DNA of 64,000 bases from Centrapalus pauciflorus (taxonomy: Eukaryota; Streptophyta; Magnoliopsida; Asterales; Asteraceae): NCBI GenBank assembly GCA_020465985.1, contig JAANYP010003725.1, positions 526,501 to 590,500 of the forward strand, in the 5' to 3' direction. Below are positions 10,488 through 23,533 of this stretch, piece after piece. Numbering within the stretch: the first letter of the stretch is position 1; each line of letters starts with the position of its first letter. The notes under the pieces were generated by a model. The model made no database searches, had not been told where the DNA came from, and worked only from the letters and a program-made list of their open reading frames with translations. The position numbers were made by a program, and so were the translations under genes.

Positions 10488-11535
10488 CCGAATCACTATG
10501 TGTCCGAAATGGGTGTTGGGGTCCGAATTGGGACATGTCCGAAATGTACATGGATCCGAAATGGGTATGGGGATCCGAATTGGGTAAGTATCCGAAATTG
10601 TGGTTGGTCCGGATTAAGTATAGTCCGAAGTTCCTATGGTCCGAAATACAATTGGTCCGAACTCACTATTGATCCGGATTGGGACGGTGTCCAAATTGGG
10701 ATAGGACCGAAATAGGGCAAGGTCCGAATTGAGGTTGAGTCCGAACTAGGGTGTTGATCCGAATTCGGATGGATCATCATCCGAATTCATACTTAGCATA
10801 TTTTTCCAGATTTTCCAGATTTTATGTTTGGGTCATTTTTGCATGTTTCTGAGTCTAATATTGCAAATGTGAACTTATATACACTATAACAACTTATAAC
10901 ATGTCATATTGTACCAAAATAACCCATTTATGTCCATTTTTCTTATGAGTCTCGATGAACACACACACTAAAACACACACTTAATTTCAAAATCATACTT
11001 AGACTTTGAATCTGAATCTGAAAATTGGTACACTACATTATCAACACCCGATTTTAACATATCAATAACAAATTCTAACATGCATTAACAATCTGAACCA
11101 AAATCCTTTGATTCGGTTCTCACCAAAACCGAACCCAAAATCTCATAAATTCGTAAATAGGAGTGATTCTTACCTCAAATCGGTTGTTGTAATGCTTATA
11201 ATTCCTTATTTGCTATCTGAATCCAATTTTTGAACACTTGAAATTGTTGATTCTTGTGTGTGTTCTTGGATGGAGCCGAGAGGAAGAGAGAGTAGAGAGA
11301 GAGAGAAACCGGTAGAGAGAGAGTGTAGTGAGAGAGTGAGAATGAAGAAATGAAGAGTTTCCTTTCTTTTATTCTTTATTTTGACTCATTTGCACAATAT
11401 ACCCCTCAACTTTGTATTTTCTCATTTAACTGATATAATGGTCAAAATAACTTAAATTGACATAATATTTCATTAATACAAATAATTGAGTCTTAAAACC
11501 GTAAATTACATATAATTAAAATTTGGGATGTTACA
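10488..11535 (-). repeat. Antisense Tekay-like gypsy LTR, 5' half
   Basis: Read on the minus strand, the sequence starts at 11535 with TGTAACATCCC and has the same layout as the gypsy#1 LTR: a TTGAGGGGT block, an ATAAA-rich promoter-like region and a CTCTCT leader at 11290-11340. It ends abruptly at 10488 against the copia#1 LTR, which I interpret as the insertion point of copia#1. The remainder would lie left of the window. Confidence 0.72.
10497..10795 (-). repeat. TCCGAA motif array in antisense gypsy LTR
   Basis: About 18 copies of GTCCGAA or ATCCGAA occur at irregular 12-25 bp spacing, including the perfect 14-bp palindrome ATCCGAATTCGGAT near 10757. Measured from the LTR start at 11535, the array covers 0.74-1.04 kb, comparable to the arrays in the other gypsy LTRs. 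Confidence 0.7.
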
Positions 11536-11752
11536 GACTGTTAGTTAAATCACTTGATCTGTCGAAGTGTGCAGGGTAATTTGGTAATTTCTTAAATGTG
11601 TGCGCTGGACCCAACCTTTTCAAAACCTTTAAAGGTCCCAGTTTCGTTCATTTGTAACTACCAGTTACACAATCTCATACAACGACCTTCTTTTCTCTCT
11701 GAACGATTCACACATTCTTCTTTGAAACCCTAGCATCTCCGTTTAATCTCCC

Positions 11753-14579
11753 ATGGAGTTTGTCAAAGAACACAACTGCCTACCCTACTCTCTAAAGCAC
11801 TCTGAACTTCAACCGTTCCATGACATGATGGACTTTCTTAGACACCCCCATATCCACCATGCCCTCAATATCAATCCCACCATATACATCTCTCATATCG
11901 AGCAGTTCTGGAACCGTGCCTCTGTCCAAACCATCAATGGAGTTCCTTCTATACTATCCAAAATTGATGGCACTCCCATCACCATAACTGAGGAATCCAT
12001 TCGACATCATCTGCATCTTCAAGCTGCCTCAGGTATATCAGACCTATCCCTAAATGCTTTACATTCTGGTCTTTACAATATTGGATATACGGGTCCTGCT
12101 GATTCCTTTACTTTCTTGAAAGCACACTTTTCACCTAAATGGAAATATCTTGTGCATATTATTCAGCAGTGTATGAGCCCCAAAAGAACTGGTTGGTCAG
12201 AATTTTCCTCCAATATTGCCACTGCCTTAGTGTGCTTTTCAACGGGCCAACAGTTCAATTTTTCAAATATGATTTTTCAGGGAATGTTAAGGCATCATTC
12301 TCTAAAGAATGGGAAATTTTTGATGTATCCTAGATTTTTGGCAGAAATGATTGCACACACCTGCACCACTTCTCATATACATAAGAGGATACATATTTCC
12401 CATCGGCACTCACTATCTTCCATTAAAAGGCTTTTAAAACAAAGTGCCAATTTTTTGAGTATAGATGTTCCATTGCCTTCTGCAATGCTCAACATCATTC
12501 CAAGAAACAGAGGAGAGGGTCCTGAGCAGGCTCAGCCTATCATTACTGCTTCACCCCCAGGACCCCAACCCCCTCCTCATGATACACAAATTTCTTCTGA
12601 TCCTATTGTTCAGCCAATACCCCCACTCAAATATCTTTATAAAAGGAAAAGAGGACCAGGAGCTCCTTCCTCCTCAGCCCTCAGACAAGAGCCATATAAC
12701 CCTGTGCAGGAGGACACTTCTGCACAGAATATCCAAAGGACACCCAATGAGGAAACTTTCATCCTCAATCAGGAGGTGAACATCTCACCAGAGATTGTTC
12801 ATATGGGTTCTGTGGCTAACATTACTGCTGTCTCTGCACAAGAGGCACAGGACAGTGCCAACATCATTAAGACCACGCCCATGGCAACAGAAAGTGTGCA
12901 AACACCAGCTGGAAGTCCCCAGAACCAAGAACAGAAGGGCCCAGATGTCTCTACTTCTGGTATTCATGCCAGTGATGGATCACAAGCACCACAGATGTTT
13001 ACTGATCTTGAGGCTAGTCTGCAACTTATGCTTTTAACGGATCCTAAGATGAAACCTGTTGTAGCTATGTTGGAATACCAAAAGTCCATCATTGCTGCAC
13101 AAGGAGCACAGATTATTGCACTAAAGCAGGCAGAAGCGGCTCAAAATCAGAGAATGGATTATCTCCATAAAGGGTTTTACCCTCTGTGGAAATAAGATCA
13201 TGAAATTAGAGCGTTTGATTCAAACCCAAGTGGCAAAGGTTGTAGGTCCTCCTGACCAAACCAATGCTTCCAAAAAGGGGGAGAATCAGGAGTTTCCTAA
13301 AGCAGTCCAAGCAGCTCCAACAGAATCAGTCCAAGCAGCCCCAACAGTTCAACCATCTAGGCTAACAGTCCCAACAGCTTCTCAAGCTGTTAGCCTAGAA
13401 ACTCAAGCTGCTTCTTCAAAAGCAACTGGAGTTGTTATAAGAGAAGGTTTTCAAGCTCCAATCAGTACAGTCCAAGCTACAACTTCTGCTACAAAAGATA
13501 AGGGCAAGGGCATTCTTATTGAGTCTCCAAAGCACAAATTTTCTTCCAGAGAAGCCTAGATTGCCTTTGATGCTGAAATTGCCAGAAAATTAGCAGAAGA
13601 ACAAGATCAAGAGTTAGACCAGCAAACCCAGCCCCCAATGGAAGATGATGAAACCTTAGGTGATTACCTAAAAGGGTTTGTGGTCAAGCAAGGAGAAAAG
13701 AAGAGGAAGCTGCCAACAGGGCACTCTAAGGCTGAGCATAGAAGATTTCTAATAAATTTTTCCTTTGCAGCTGGTATCCCAAAGAAGATGGCTCAGTCTA
13801 TGAGCACAGAAAGGCTGCAAGATATCCACGACAAAGAGATGGACAAAAGAAAGAAAGCCAAAGTCTCCCAATAAGTCCAAACATCCCAAGAACCAGTTCA
13901 AACTGGTACAAGTAATGTTCAAACTGCTGCCAGTGCCCCTGCTCCTTCTGATCAAGCTGTTGCTTCCATTCCTGCATCAGAGTCATTATCACAAGCAAAG
14001 CTGGATCAAGTTAAAAAGGTGTTGTTTGAGCAACAACTACAAAAGGCTATGGAGTTAGAGAAATTAATAGACCAGCATGACTTTACAAAACCTCTTATCA
14101 ATTACTGGTATGCTAAGCCAATGGACAATATTGACTTAAGATTTCAGTTTGTAGTAAGAAGGGAATCTGGTCCAGAAGAAGAGTATGACAGCTTCTAGCA
14201 TATGGTTCAAAAGATGACTAGAGATGAGCTCACAAGAATGCACAATATTGGGTCTGTGACACAAGTAAGATCGGCTTTACCACAAGTAAAGCAAGTCATC
14301 AAAGATCTGAAGACCATTGTTGACCCTGAGTCTATAAGGAAAGATATAGAGGATGCAAACAAAAAGGGAATGAAGATCAAGCAAGTTGATCTGTTTGTCA
14401 AATCAAGGACTTACAGAATCAAATTTACAGATGGATCTGGTATGTTCTTCAATTTTGAATTCTATGATCTACCAAAAGCTATGCTACTCCAGATGAAATC
14501 TGCTAAGATAGCTTGTGATAGAGAAGAGAAGAAGAAAGAGTTTTTGAAGGCTGTAAATCAGAAACTTGCACAGTTGTAA
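11753..14579 (+). pseudogene. Extra (env-position) ORF of copia A, broken
   Basis: The frame opens at ATG 11753 after a CT-rich leader and runs to the stop at 14577-14579. Comparison with the sister copy at 15344-18003 exposes a +1 frameshift near 13178 and nonsense changes at 13557-13559 (TAG), 13872-13874 (TAA) and 14196-14198 (TAG). The N domain has HDMMDFLRHP, IEQFWNRA, KWKYLVHIIQQCMSPKRTGW and LMYPRFLAEMI. A proline/serine/glutamine-rich middle and a lysine-rich C-terminal half follow (AEHRRFLINF, MTRDELTRMHNIG). No transmembrane segment is apparent. Its C-terminal half does not resemble that of the copia#1 ORF. Confidence 0.75.
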
Positions 14580-14680
14580 GTTTTTGAAAGCCTTGGTTTG
14601 TAAATAACAGTTTACTTATTTATTTACTTATTTGTATAGAACTTAAAGTCTTGTGTAAAGAATTTAAGTTAGGGGGAGAT

Positions 14681-15343
14681 TGTTGGGAAATAGTCTAAGT
14701 AGTTCAAGATGTTAGTTAGACTTCTCAAACTGTTAGTAGAATTTCTATGTAAATACAAAAGTTCATGCTGTTAGTTAAAGAATCTCGAGCTGCTAGTGTA
14801 AAAGTTCAAGCTGCCAGAGTAAATCAACTCAAGCTGCTCTGTTCAAGCTGTCAAGTGATTCAAGCTGCTCAACAGTTTCATAAACAGAAAGTGCTGATAT
14901 TCAGGAAAAGATATCTATACGAAGATTCCAGCATATCTACTATCAGAGAAGTCATAGTCCTTCAAGGAAACAAATCAAGAAGCAATATAAATACATAGAA
15001 TAGGTCTTTCTATTGTATAGGAGTTTTCTGCATATTCAAGTTTGTAATTGCTTTTTGTTTAAGTTTTCATAAGCCTCTAAGGTTGTAAAACCCTAAGAAC
15101 AATTTGTGTTCTTCGTCTAATCAAACAGATTAGAGGTGATTGTAATCATTGAAATCAGCAATACAAGCAGTTTTGATTATTTCTTGTGTTTATTTGCTAT
15201 TGATTCTGAAAGCTTTTGTTAAAATAATTAAGTGTTATTCCGCAAACTTCTTAATTAAACTTTGATTCAAAGCAAGATTATTGATTTATACTCTGATAAA
15301 TTCAAATCAGTTAGTCTTGATTAATTAGTTTCAGATCCTGACA
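14681..15343 (+). repeat. 3' LTR of copia A
   Basis: The LTR starts TGTTGGGAAA after the polypurine tract and ends GATCCTGACA (663 bp). It aligns along its whole length with the LTR at 18107-18770. Several copies of TTCAAGCTGCT or TGTTAGTT lie in the first 200 bp. A TATAAATACATAG promoter-like motif occurs near 14987. Confidence 0.8.
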
Positions 15344-18003
15344 ACATCTCTCATATAGAACAGTTCTGGAACCATGCCTCCCTCAAAAAAGTTAATGGAG
15401 TCACATCTCTGACATCCAAAGTTGATGGCAACACTGTTTCTATAACTGAGGAGATCATACGCCAACACCTGCATCTTCAAGATGCCTCAGGTATTTCAGA
15501 CTTATCTCTTACTGCTCTACATAACGGTCTTCATAATATTGGATATAGGGGACCTGCTGAATCTTTTACTTTCTTTAAAACAAATTTTGCCCCTAAGTGG
15601 AAGTATCTTGTACATATTATTCAGCAATGTATAAGCCCAAAAAGAACTGGTTGGTCAGAATATTCATCAAATACAGCCACTGTCTTAGTGTGTCTATCAA
15701 CGGGCCAACAGTTCAATTTTTCTAATATGATTTTTCAGGGTATGCTAAGGCATCATGCCCTAAAACATGGGAAATTTTTTATGTATCCTAGATTTTTGGC
15801 TGAAATCATTGCAAGAACTTGCAGTAATTTCAATATACATAAAAGGATTCATGTTTCCCATAGGCACTCTCTACCATCAATAAAATGTCTTCTAAAAACA
15901 AGTGCCAATGTTTTGACTGTTGATGTCCCATTGCCTTCTGCAATGTTGGACATCATTCCGAGAAACAGAGGAGAGGGTCCTGAGCAGACTCAGCCTAACA
16001 TTACTGCTTCACCCCCAGGACCCCAACCCACTCCTCATGATACTCAAAGGCCTTCTGTTTCGATTGTTAAGCCCACATCCCCAATCATATTATACAAAAG
16101 GAAAAGAGGACCAGGAGCTCCTTCCTCCTCAGCCCCCTTACAAGAGCCAAATAACCCTGTGCAGGAGGACACTTCTGCACAGAATATCCAAAGGGCACCC
16201 AGTGAGGACACTCCTAACCTCAATTTGGAGGTGGACATCCCAACAGAGGTTGTCCATATGGGTTCTGTGGCTGACACTACTGTTGCTGCTGCACAAGAGG
16301 CACAGGACAGTGTCAACATCAATAAGACCACACCCATGGCAACAGAAGGTGTGCAAGCACCATCTGGAAGTCCCCAGTACCAAGAACAGAGGGGCCCAAA
16401 GGTTTCTACCTCTGGAATTCCTGCCAGTGATAGATCACAAGCACCACATTCGTTTGCTGATCTTGAGGCTAGTCTGCAACTTATGCTTTTAGCGGATCCT
16501 AAGCTGCAACCTGTTGTAGCAATTTGGAATACCAACAGTCCATCATTGCTGCACAGGGGGCACAAATTATTGCACTCAGACAGACAGAAGCTGCTCAAAA
16601 CCAAAGAATAGATTATCTCTATAAAGGGTTCACCCTCTGTGGAAATAAGATCATTAAATTAGAGCAACTGATTCAAACCCAATTGGCAAAGGTTGTAGGT
16701 CCTCCTGACCAAACCAATGCTTCCAAAAAGGGGGAGAATCAGGAGATCCCTCAATCAGTCCAAGCAGCTCCAACAGTCCAAGATTCTAGGCTAGCAGTCC
16801 TAACAGCTTCTCAAGCTGTTAGCCTAGAAACTCAAGTTGCTCCTACAAGAACAACTGGGGTTGTTATCAGAGAAGGAATTCAGGCTCCCATCAGTACAGT
16901 CCAAGCTACATCTTCTGCTACCAAGGATAAGGGCAAGGGTATTCTCATTGAGTCTCCAAAGCACAAATTTTATTCTAGAGAAGCCCAGATTGCCTATGAT
17001 GCTGAAATTGCCAGAAAGATAGCAGAAGAACAAGATCAGGCTCTAGACCAGCAAACCCAGGCCCCAATGCAAGATGATGAAACCTTAGGTGATTACCTGA
17101 GAGGGTTTGTGGTCAAGCAAAATGAAAGGAAGAGGAAAATGCCAACAGGGCATTCAAAGGCTGAGCATAGAAGGTTCTTAATAAATTTTGCCTTTTCAAC
17201 TGGTATTCCAAAGAAGATGGCTCAGTCCATGAGCACAGAGAGGCTACAAGACATCCATGATAAAGAGATGGAAAAACGAAAGGTAGCCAGAGTCTCCCAA
17301 GAAGTCCAAAGTCAACAAGAACTAGTGAAAGCTGATATAAGCAAGGATCAAACTGGTGAGAGTGATACTGCTCCTTCTGGTCAAGCTGCTGCTTCTATTT
17401 CCCAATTAGATACAATTTCACAGGCAAAGCTTGATCAAGTTAAAAAGGTGTTGTTTGAGCATCTGCTGCAGAAAGTGATGGAAATAGAGAACTCCTTAGA
17501 CCAGCATGACTTCACAAAACCCCTTATTAATTACTGGTATGCTAAGCCAATGGACAACATTGACTTAAGATATCAATTTATAGTAAGAAGGGAATTTGGT
17601 CCTGAGGAAGAGTATAAAAGCTTAATGCATATAGTCCAAGGGATGACCAGAGATGAGCTCACAAGAATGCATCATATTGGGTCTGTAACACAAGTTAGAT
17701 CGTCTCTTCCACAAGTAAAGCAAGCCATCAAAGATCTGAAGAGCATTTTTGATCTTGAGTCTATAAGGAAAGATATAGAAGATGCCAAGGAGATGAAGAT
17801 TGCACAAGTTGATCTGTTTGTCAAATCAAAGACTTACAGACTCAAATCTGCAAATGGATCCGGTATGTACTTCAATTTTGAATTTTATGATCTTTCAAAG
17901 GCTTTGTTACTTCAGATGAGATCAGCGAGAATATATTGTGATAGTAAAAGATCTAAAGAAAGAATTTTTGAAGGCAGTTAATCAGAAACTTGCACAGTTG
18001 TAA
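15344..18003 (+). pseudogene. Extra (env-position) ORF of copia B, 5'-interrupted
   Basis: The frame is open from the junction with copia A (ISHIEQFWNHAS) through about 16520. A 1-bp deletion there shifts frame, and the second part runs 16524-17981. Another shift near 17955 removes the native C-terminus, which by comparison with copia A should stop at 18001-18003. The domains are as in copia A: a conserved N domain, a low-complexity P/S/T/Q-rich middle, then a charged C-terminal half with MTRDELTRMHHIGS. The initiation region was separated from it by the copia A insertion. Confidence 0.75.
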
Positions 18004-18106
18004 GTTTTTGAAAGCCTTGGTTTGTAAATAACAGTTTACTTAGTTTTATTTCCTTATTTGTATAGAACTTAAAGTCTTATGTAAAGAATTTAAGTTAGGG
18101 GGAGAT

Positions 18107-18770
18107 TGTTGGGAAATATTCTAAGTAGTTCAAGCTGTTAGTTAGATTTCTCAAACTGTTAGTAGATTTTATGTGTAAGTACAAAGTTCATGCTGTTAGT
18201 TGAAGAAGTTCGAGCTGCTAGTACAAAAGTTCAAGCTGCCAGAGTAAATTTACTCAAGCTGCTCTGTTCAAGCTGCTAAGTGATTCAAGCTGCTCAACAG
18301 TTTCATAAACAGAAGGTGCTGATATTCAGGAAGAGATATTTACATGAAGATTCCAACATATCTACTATCAGAGAAGTCAGAGTCCTTCAAGGAAACAAAT
18401 CAGAAAGCATTATAAATACATAGAATAGGTTTTTCTATTGTATCAAGTTTCTGCACGTTCAAGTTTGTAATTGCTTTTTGTTTAAGTTTTTCATAAGCCT
18501 CTAAGGTTGTAAAACCCTAAGAACAATTTGTGTTCTTCGTCTAATCAAACAGATTAGAGGTGATTGTAATCATTCAGTTCAGCAACACAAGCAATTTTGT
18601 TTATTCAGTTATACTTATTTGTTATTGATTCTGAAAGCTTTTATTAAAAACAATTAAGTGTTATTCCGCAAACTTCTTAATTGGACTTTGATTTAATACA
18701 AGATTATTGGTTTACACTCTGATAAATTCAAATTAGTTAATGTTAGGTAGTAATATTTTTGATCCTGACA
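18107..18770 (+). repeat. 3' LTR of copia B
   Basis: This LTR of 664 bp starts TGTTGGGAAA and ends GATCCTGACA. It is closely similar throughout to 14681-15343, so copia A and copia B belong to one family. The right flank is the internal region of the antisense gypsy element. Confidence 0.8.
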
Positions 18771-18805
18771 TAATTTCCTAATATTACAAAGATAGATGAG
18801 GGGTA

Positions 18806-19525
18806 CTAGGTGTGGGAGTGATCAGGGGTCTCTCCCTTCTCCAAATCGTTGAGGCGCTGAGTCAGCTCCTCATTCCGAGCCTCGCTTTCGGCTAATCGCT
18901 GCCGAAGCTCGTCTAGGCCGTCCTGCTGGATGGCGAGGGCGTGCTGGTTAACCAAGTACAAGGTGGAGTTCTGTAACTCGTCCCGCTCTAAACGGGCAGT
19001 CAATTCTCCAATATCCTGGTTAAGTAACCGGATTTGGAGATCGTGTCGTGTAGACCCTGCTACTAAAAGAGGTACAGTCTGGTCGGCCGGCTCCTGAGTG
19101 AGCGGTGGGATCGGTGCGGAGGATGGTCCTCCGACCTCAAACTGGGAAGGGATTCCTTCCTCTTGTCTCCACTCACGGAGAGTCTCGGATATCCAGTCCC
19201 ATCTACGGGCGTTTGCCCGTCGTTGCTGGGGTGGGGGACTTGGTTGAGGAGTCGGGATGGGAATAGACTCCTGCCTCGGTGTGATCACCCTCTTTCGGGG
19301 TGTAAACATCATCTTCGGGCCGTTAGGGTAGGGACGGTATGACTTGAACGATGAAACCTCTGGGTGGTATGGGGTGTAGGCGGGGATCACCGGGGGTGGT
19401 GGATCTACTCCGGCGTCGTCCTCTTTCATTGGTTCCTCCTCAGAAAACACCTCCGGGTTGTATTGGCTGGTGGGGGTATACTCCTCTTCCGAGTCAGACA
19501 AAATGATTATCTCTTGGTTGGACAT
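18806..19525 (-). CDS. Leader ORF with C-terminal coiled coil (unknown function)
   Basis: This intact 239-residue ORF begins at an ATG about 120 bp inside the primer binding site; I prefer this ATG to the in-frame TTG five codons upstream. The N-terminus is acidic (MSNQEIIILSDSEEE). The middle is proline-rich with PTPQPSPPPQQRR, and a tryptophan/arginine patch (ARRWDWISETLREW) follows. The C-terminal third has heptad-like leucines and many E/R/Q residues typical of a coiled coil. There is no zinc knuckle and no recognisable gag capsid domain. It may be a small accessory ORF ahead of gag or an unusual gag. Reading-frame integrity is notable for such a buried element. Confidence 0.55.
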   Translation of the reverse strand: MSNQEIIILSDSEEEYTPTSQYNPEVFSEEEPMKEDDAGVDPPPPVIPAYTPYHPEVSSFKSYRPYPNGPKMMFTPRKRVITPRQESIPIPTPQPSPPPQQRRANARRWDWISETLREWRQEEGIPSQFEVGGPSSAPIPPLTQEPADQTVPLLVAGSTRHDLQIRLLNQDIGELTARLERDELQNSTLYLVNQHALAIQQDGLDELRQRLAESEARNEELTQRLNDLEKGETPDHSHT

Positions 19526-19648
19526 GTTTTCTGCTATCAAGGTGCATTCAGAGTCTTTTAGTTAGTTACAAAATAGTTTCATAATCAGTAATACTTAGGT
19601 GCAGTTATAGTCTAGGGTACTAATGCAACCTAGTTCACTATAACTATG

Positions 19649-19660
19649 GCTCTGATACCA
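19649..19660 (-). other. Primer binding site (tRNA-Met type)
   Basis: On the minus strand the sequence reads TGGTATCAGAGC, complementary to the 3' end of plant initiator tRNA-Met. It is three bases from the LTR end at 19664. Confidence 0.75.
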
Positions 19661-20628
19661 ATCTGTCACACCCCGTTACCCCGGTTGGCAACGAAGCGTG
19701 ACGTCGCGGAAGTGTGACCATAATAATAATGAACGGCCACTATATGGTCGTTTTTCAAAATACATCGATAAAACTTTAAAATATAGTAAGGTTATACATA
19801 GTCTGATATGAAGAAAAGAAGTTCGCACAATACAGAGATTTAAGTACATAATTAAAGTATTCAAAATAAATGCAGCTAAATCTCCGGTAGTTTCGAAAAT
19901 GCATGCGACTCCTTAGGTGCGGAAGCTTGAAAATTACATCTGAAGGCACACTTGCCTTAATTTCCTGAAAACACACGCTAAAATACGTCAACGAAAATTG
20001 TTGGTGAGCTCATAGGTTTACACGTAAATCTGACTTGTATGAACAACAACAGTAGAGTTTGAATTTATAAAATCATAAATTCCATGTTATGTATTACATA
20101 TACACCATCATGCAACCGAAGCTTAACTAAAAATGAGTTTCCCTGTGCAGTATTCCCATACGTAATACCGTGTGTTAAATATATATGCACTCGTTGTTAG
20201 CCGAACCGAACTAACCCGAATGGGGGACATGACTCCCAATAGATCTATCCACAATATATTCGTGCTTACAAATAAATGCAATTAACGGTTCATGATATAA
20301 GGGCTGATGGAACCAACATGTGTAATACATAATAGAAATGAAGTTGGTTTCGTGTCCATATGAAAACGAAGCATGTATTTCAACCCCAAAACATTACAGT
20401 GTGAAAATAGGCGCTATGAGGACTCACCGAGCTTGTGATAGCAAAAACGAGCGAAACGTGCAAATTAGCGTAAGTTTATGGGTGATGCACCGGGTGAGTT
20501 TAATCGAGCCTTAAATGATAATAGGGACTTAATATCTCTAATATATGATAATATATATATTTATAGATTTTTATGTCTTAAATCACCCAACATTATAAGT
20601 TTATAGATAAAACCCACTTAAAACGTCA

Positions 20629-21110
<482 letters not shown>

Positions 21111-22197
21111 CAGCTTTTCGAAGGTTTTTCGGCCTACTTTGAGGCTGTTTTTGACCAAGCTCCAAAACGTTTTAGGCTTTGGTTTTCTAGGACATTAAAC
21201 TGATATATACAAAGAATTTTTAAAGTCAAGAACGGCCATTTTTCGAGATGTTTAGGTTGGGGAAAAAGCTTGTTGAAAACCCTATGTTGGCCATTTTTGA
21301 GCTGTCAAACTTTCGGTTTCCCAAATAATTTCTGGAGGTCTTAAACTCCAAAATAAATTATGAAAACTTCTAGATCTATAGTTAAGACATAGATCTAACT
21401 TTTGAGACAAGAATCAACTCATTTCGTTAAGTTATGAATTAGTTATGATTTTTCAAAATCGATATAAATTTTTCTGCCGAAAATCCGTAGTTTATAAGCT
21501 TGAAATAACTAGTGATTCTTGTTGTTTATTCAAAGACTACTTGTATAAAAGTTATAAAACCCATATATATTACTTGTTTTCATAATATTAAAACTTTTAT
21601 GATGTGTTTATATATTCATAACACATTTGAAGAAAACAACTTAAAAACAAAACTAGAAATTTTGTAAACTTGAGTTTTTATGAAACTTGTTGGTGTTGGT
21701 GATTATATATATTATGCAAGACTTATATAAACATAAATATATGAAGAAATAAAAAATGAAAGTCAACACCTATGTGGTACCCCCCTAGGGGCCGGCCACT
21801 TCATGGTAATATCCATGTATTTTTTTTTTGTATAAATGTATTTAGAAATGTATTCTTGTATTTCCCTTTTCTTGTAAATTCATAAATACTTTTGGATGCA
21901 TTGTTTTAGTCTTGCATAATTAATGTTAAGTAATTGTATTAGTGTATGATTAGTGTCACTAATCATAATTTAATTATGTACTTAGTTGAATTAATCCCTC
22001 ATATCGTAAATCGATCGGATTAATTGATTTCCTGATTCATCGCACCGATGAATTTGATTCTAATTTAGTTGAATTTTCTAATAAACATTGTTAATCACCT
22101 TGATTAATTTCTAATGACCACTGATTAGGTTTTAATTGGCTATTGTTTAGTGTCGGATGTTACATTATAAATCTAGGAGACGATTCTTATGCTAAGG

Positions 22198-23466
22198 TGT
22201 AACAACCTAACATTTGGTCCAGTCTTAATTTCAGTATTTTGATCAAATAATGTAATTTTATTACATTAATTATCTTGTAATTTAATTATGAATGAAATAA
22301 TATAATTAAATTATATATATATATATGATATTAATTATTAGAGATGATTAAAATAAGATATGTAAAATACAAAAGTTTAGTGGGTTAACTTACAAATTAT
22401 TTAAATGAATACATATAAAACCCCCAAATTGAAGATATTAATGATCATTAATATAAAGATCACTCTCTCTCTAATCTCACTCTAACCTCACGGCAACATC
22501 ATCTTCATCATCAAGCAAGCTCATAAATTCATATTAATTGAAGAATTTAATCAAGAGGAAGTTACAAGGAAGATCAATCAACAATAATCTACAAGATTTT
22601 CAAGGTAAAATTCCATTTAAATGTTGATATTTTATGGTTTGGTTCGGTTTCTCTAAAAACCGAAACTTAAGATTAAAAACATAAAAATTCTTGATGCATG
22701 TATATGAAATTAGTATATTATGATAAAATTTAGTTAATAAAAGTTATAGAAACAAAAATTTTGGGTTAGATCATCTAAAATATGGAAGAAATCGGAATTT
22801 TGGTGAAAACCCGTGTTCTTGACAAAAATGATCTGTGTGTGTTTTCATGTTACCGAAACCCAAATTGTGGGTACCGAAACCTTAAGGTTTCGGTACTACC
22901 ACACTACCAAAACAATATGTGTGTGTGTGTTTGAGTGTGTTATGCATGATTACTGAAACTCACAAGGGGGTACCGAAACCTTGAGGAAGATACCGAAACC
23001 TTAAAAGGTTTCGGTATACATACCGAAACTATGAAATCTACCGAGACCATAAAGGGGTACCGAAACCTCAAAGGTTTCGGTAATATACCGAAACCCACCA
23101 CAAGATTCCGAAACCTTGAAGGTACCGAAACCCACATAATATATATACCGAAACATATATATACCGAGACCCACATAAATATTATTGAAACCAACCTACC
23201 GAGACCATTTTGTATATAGAAACCATAAATAGATACCGAGACAAAGGATACCGAAATCTATAAAAGGTTTCGGTAGTTTCTTTCCTACATACAGCAACTG
23301 TTTTGAGAATATATATGTATATATGATATATATATATATATATATATATGCATGCATGTATGAACAAATAAGAGTGTATGTGTAATATATAAATATATAT
23401 ATATATACACTTAGTGCATGTATGCATATATGTATTAATTAAGTTATAAATACATATATTAAAATA

Positions 23467-23533
<67 letters not shown>

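Larger units (their letters stand above)
11536..15343 (+). mobile_element. SIRE-type copia A, 3' part
   Basis: This is the 3' end of another SIRE-type element. It has about 217 bp of upstream spacer, the extra ORF (11753-14579), a polypurine tract (AGGGGGAGA, 14671-14679) and a 3' LTR (14681-15343). It begins at the antisense gypsy LTR boundary. It ends inside the homologous ORF of copia B, whose coding sequence resumes at 15344. Confidence 0.75.
15344..18770 (+). mobile_element. SIRE-type copia B, 3' part
   Basis: Copia B contains the same extra ORF family (from within its N domain at 15344), a polypurine tract ending near 18105 and a 3' LTR (18107-18770). Its coding sequence starts mid-domain exactly at the end of the copia A LTR, so copia A appears to have inserted in this ORF. 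Confidence 0.75.

Noticed and set aside
12465..12779. Overlapping ORFs in other frames (also 15920-16492, 16044-16604, 7444-7999)
   Set aside because: They are shadows of the SIRE extra ORFs in low-complexity coding sequence.
11753..18003. Tandem duplication of a host gene family (copia A and B ORFs)
   Set aside because: Each copy is followed by a polypurine tract and an LTR, so they are retrotransposon ORFs, not host paralogues.
22855..23280. Possible CRISPR-like array
   Set aside because: Repeats are short, irregularly spaced, on both strands and inside an LTR of a plant retrotransposon; there are no uniform spacers or cas genes.
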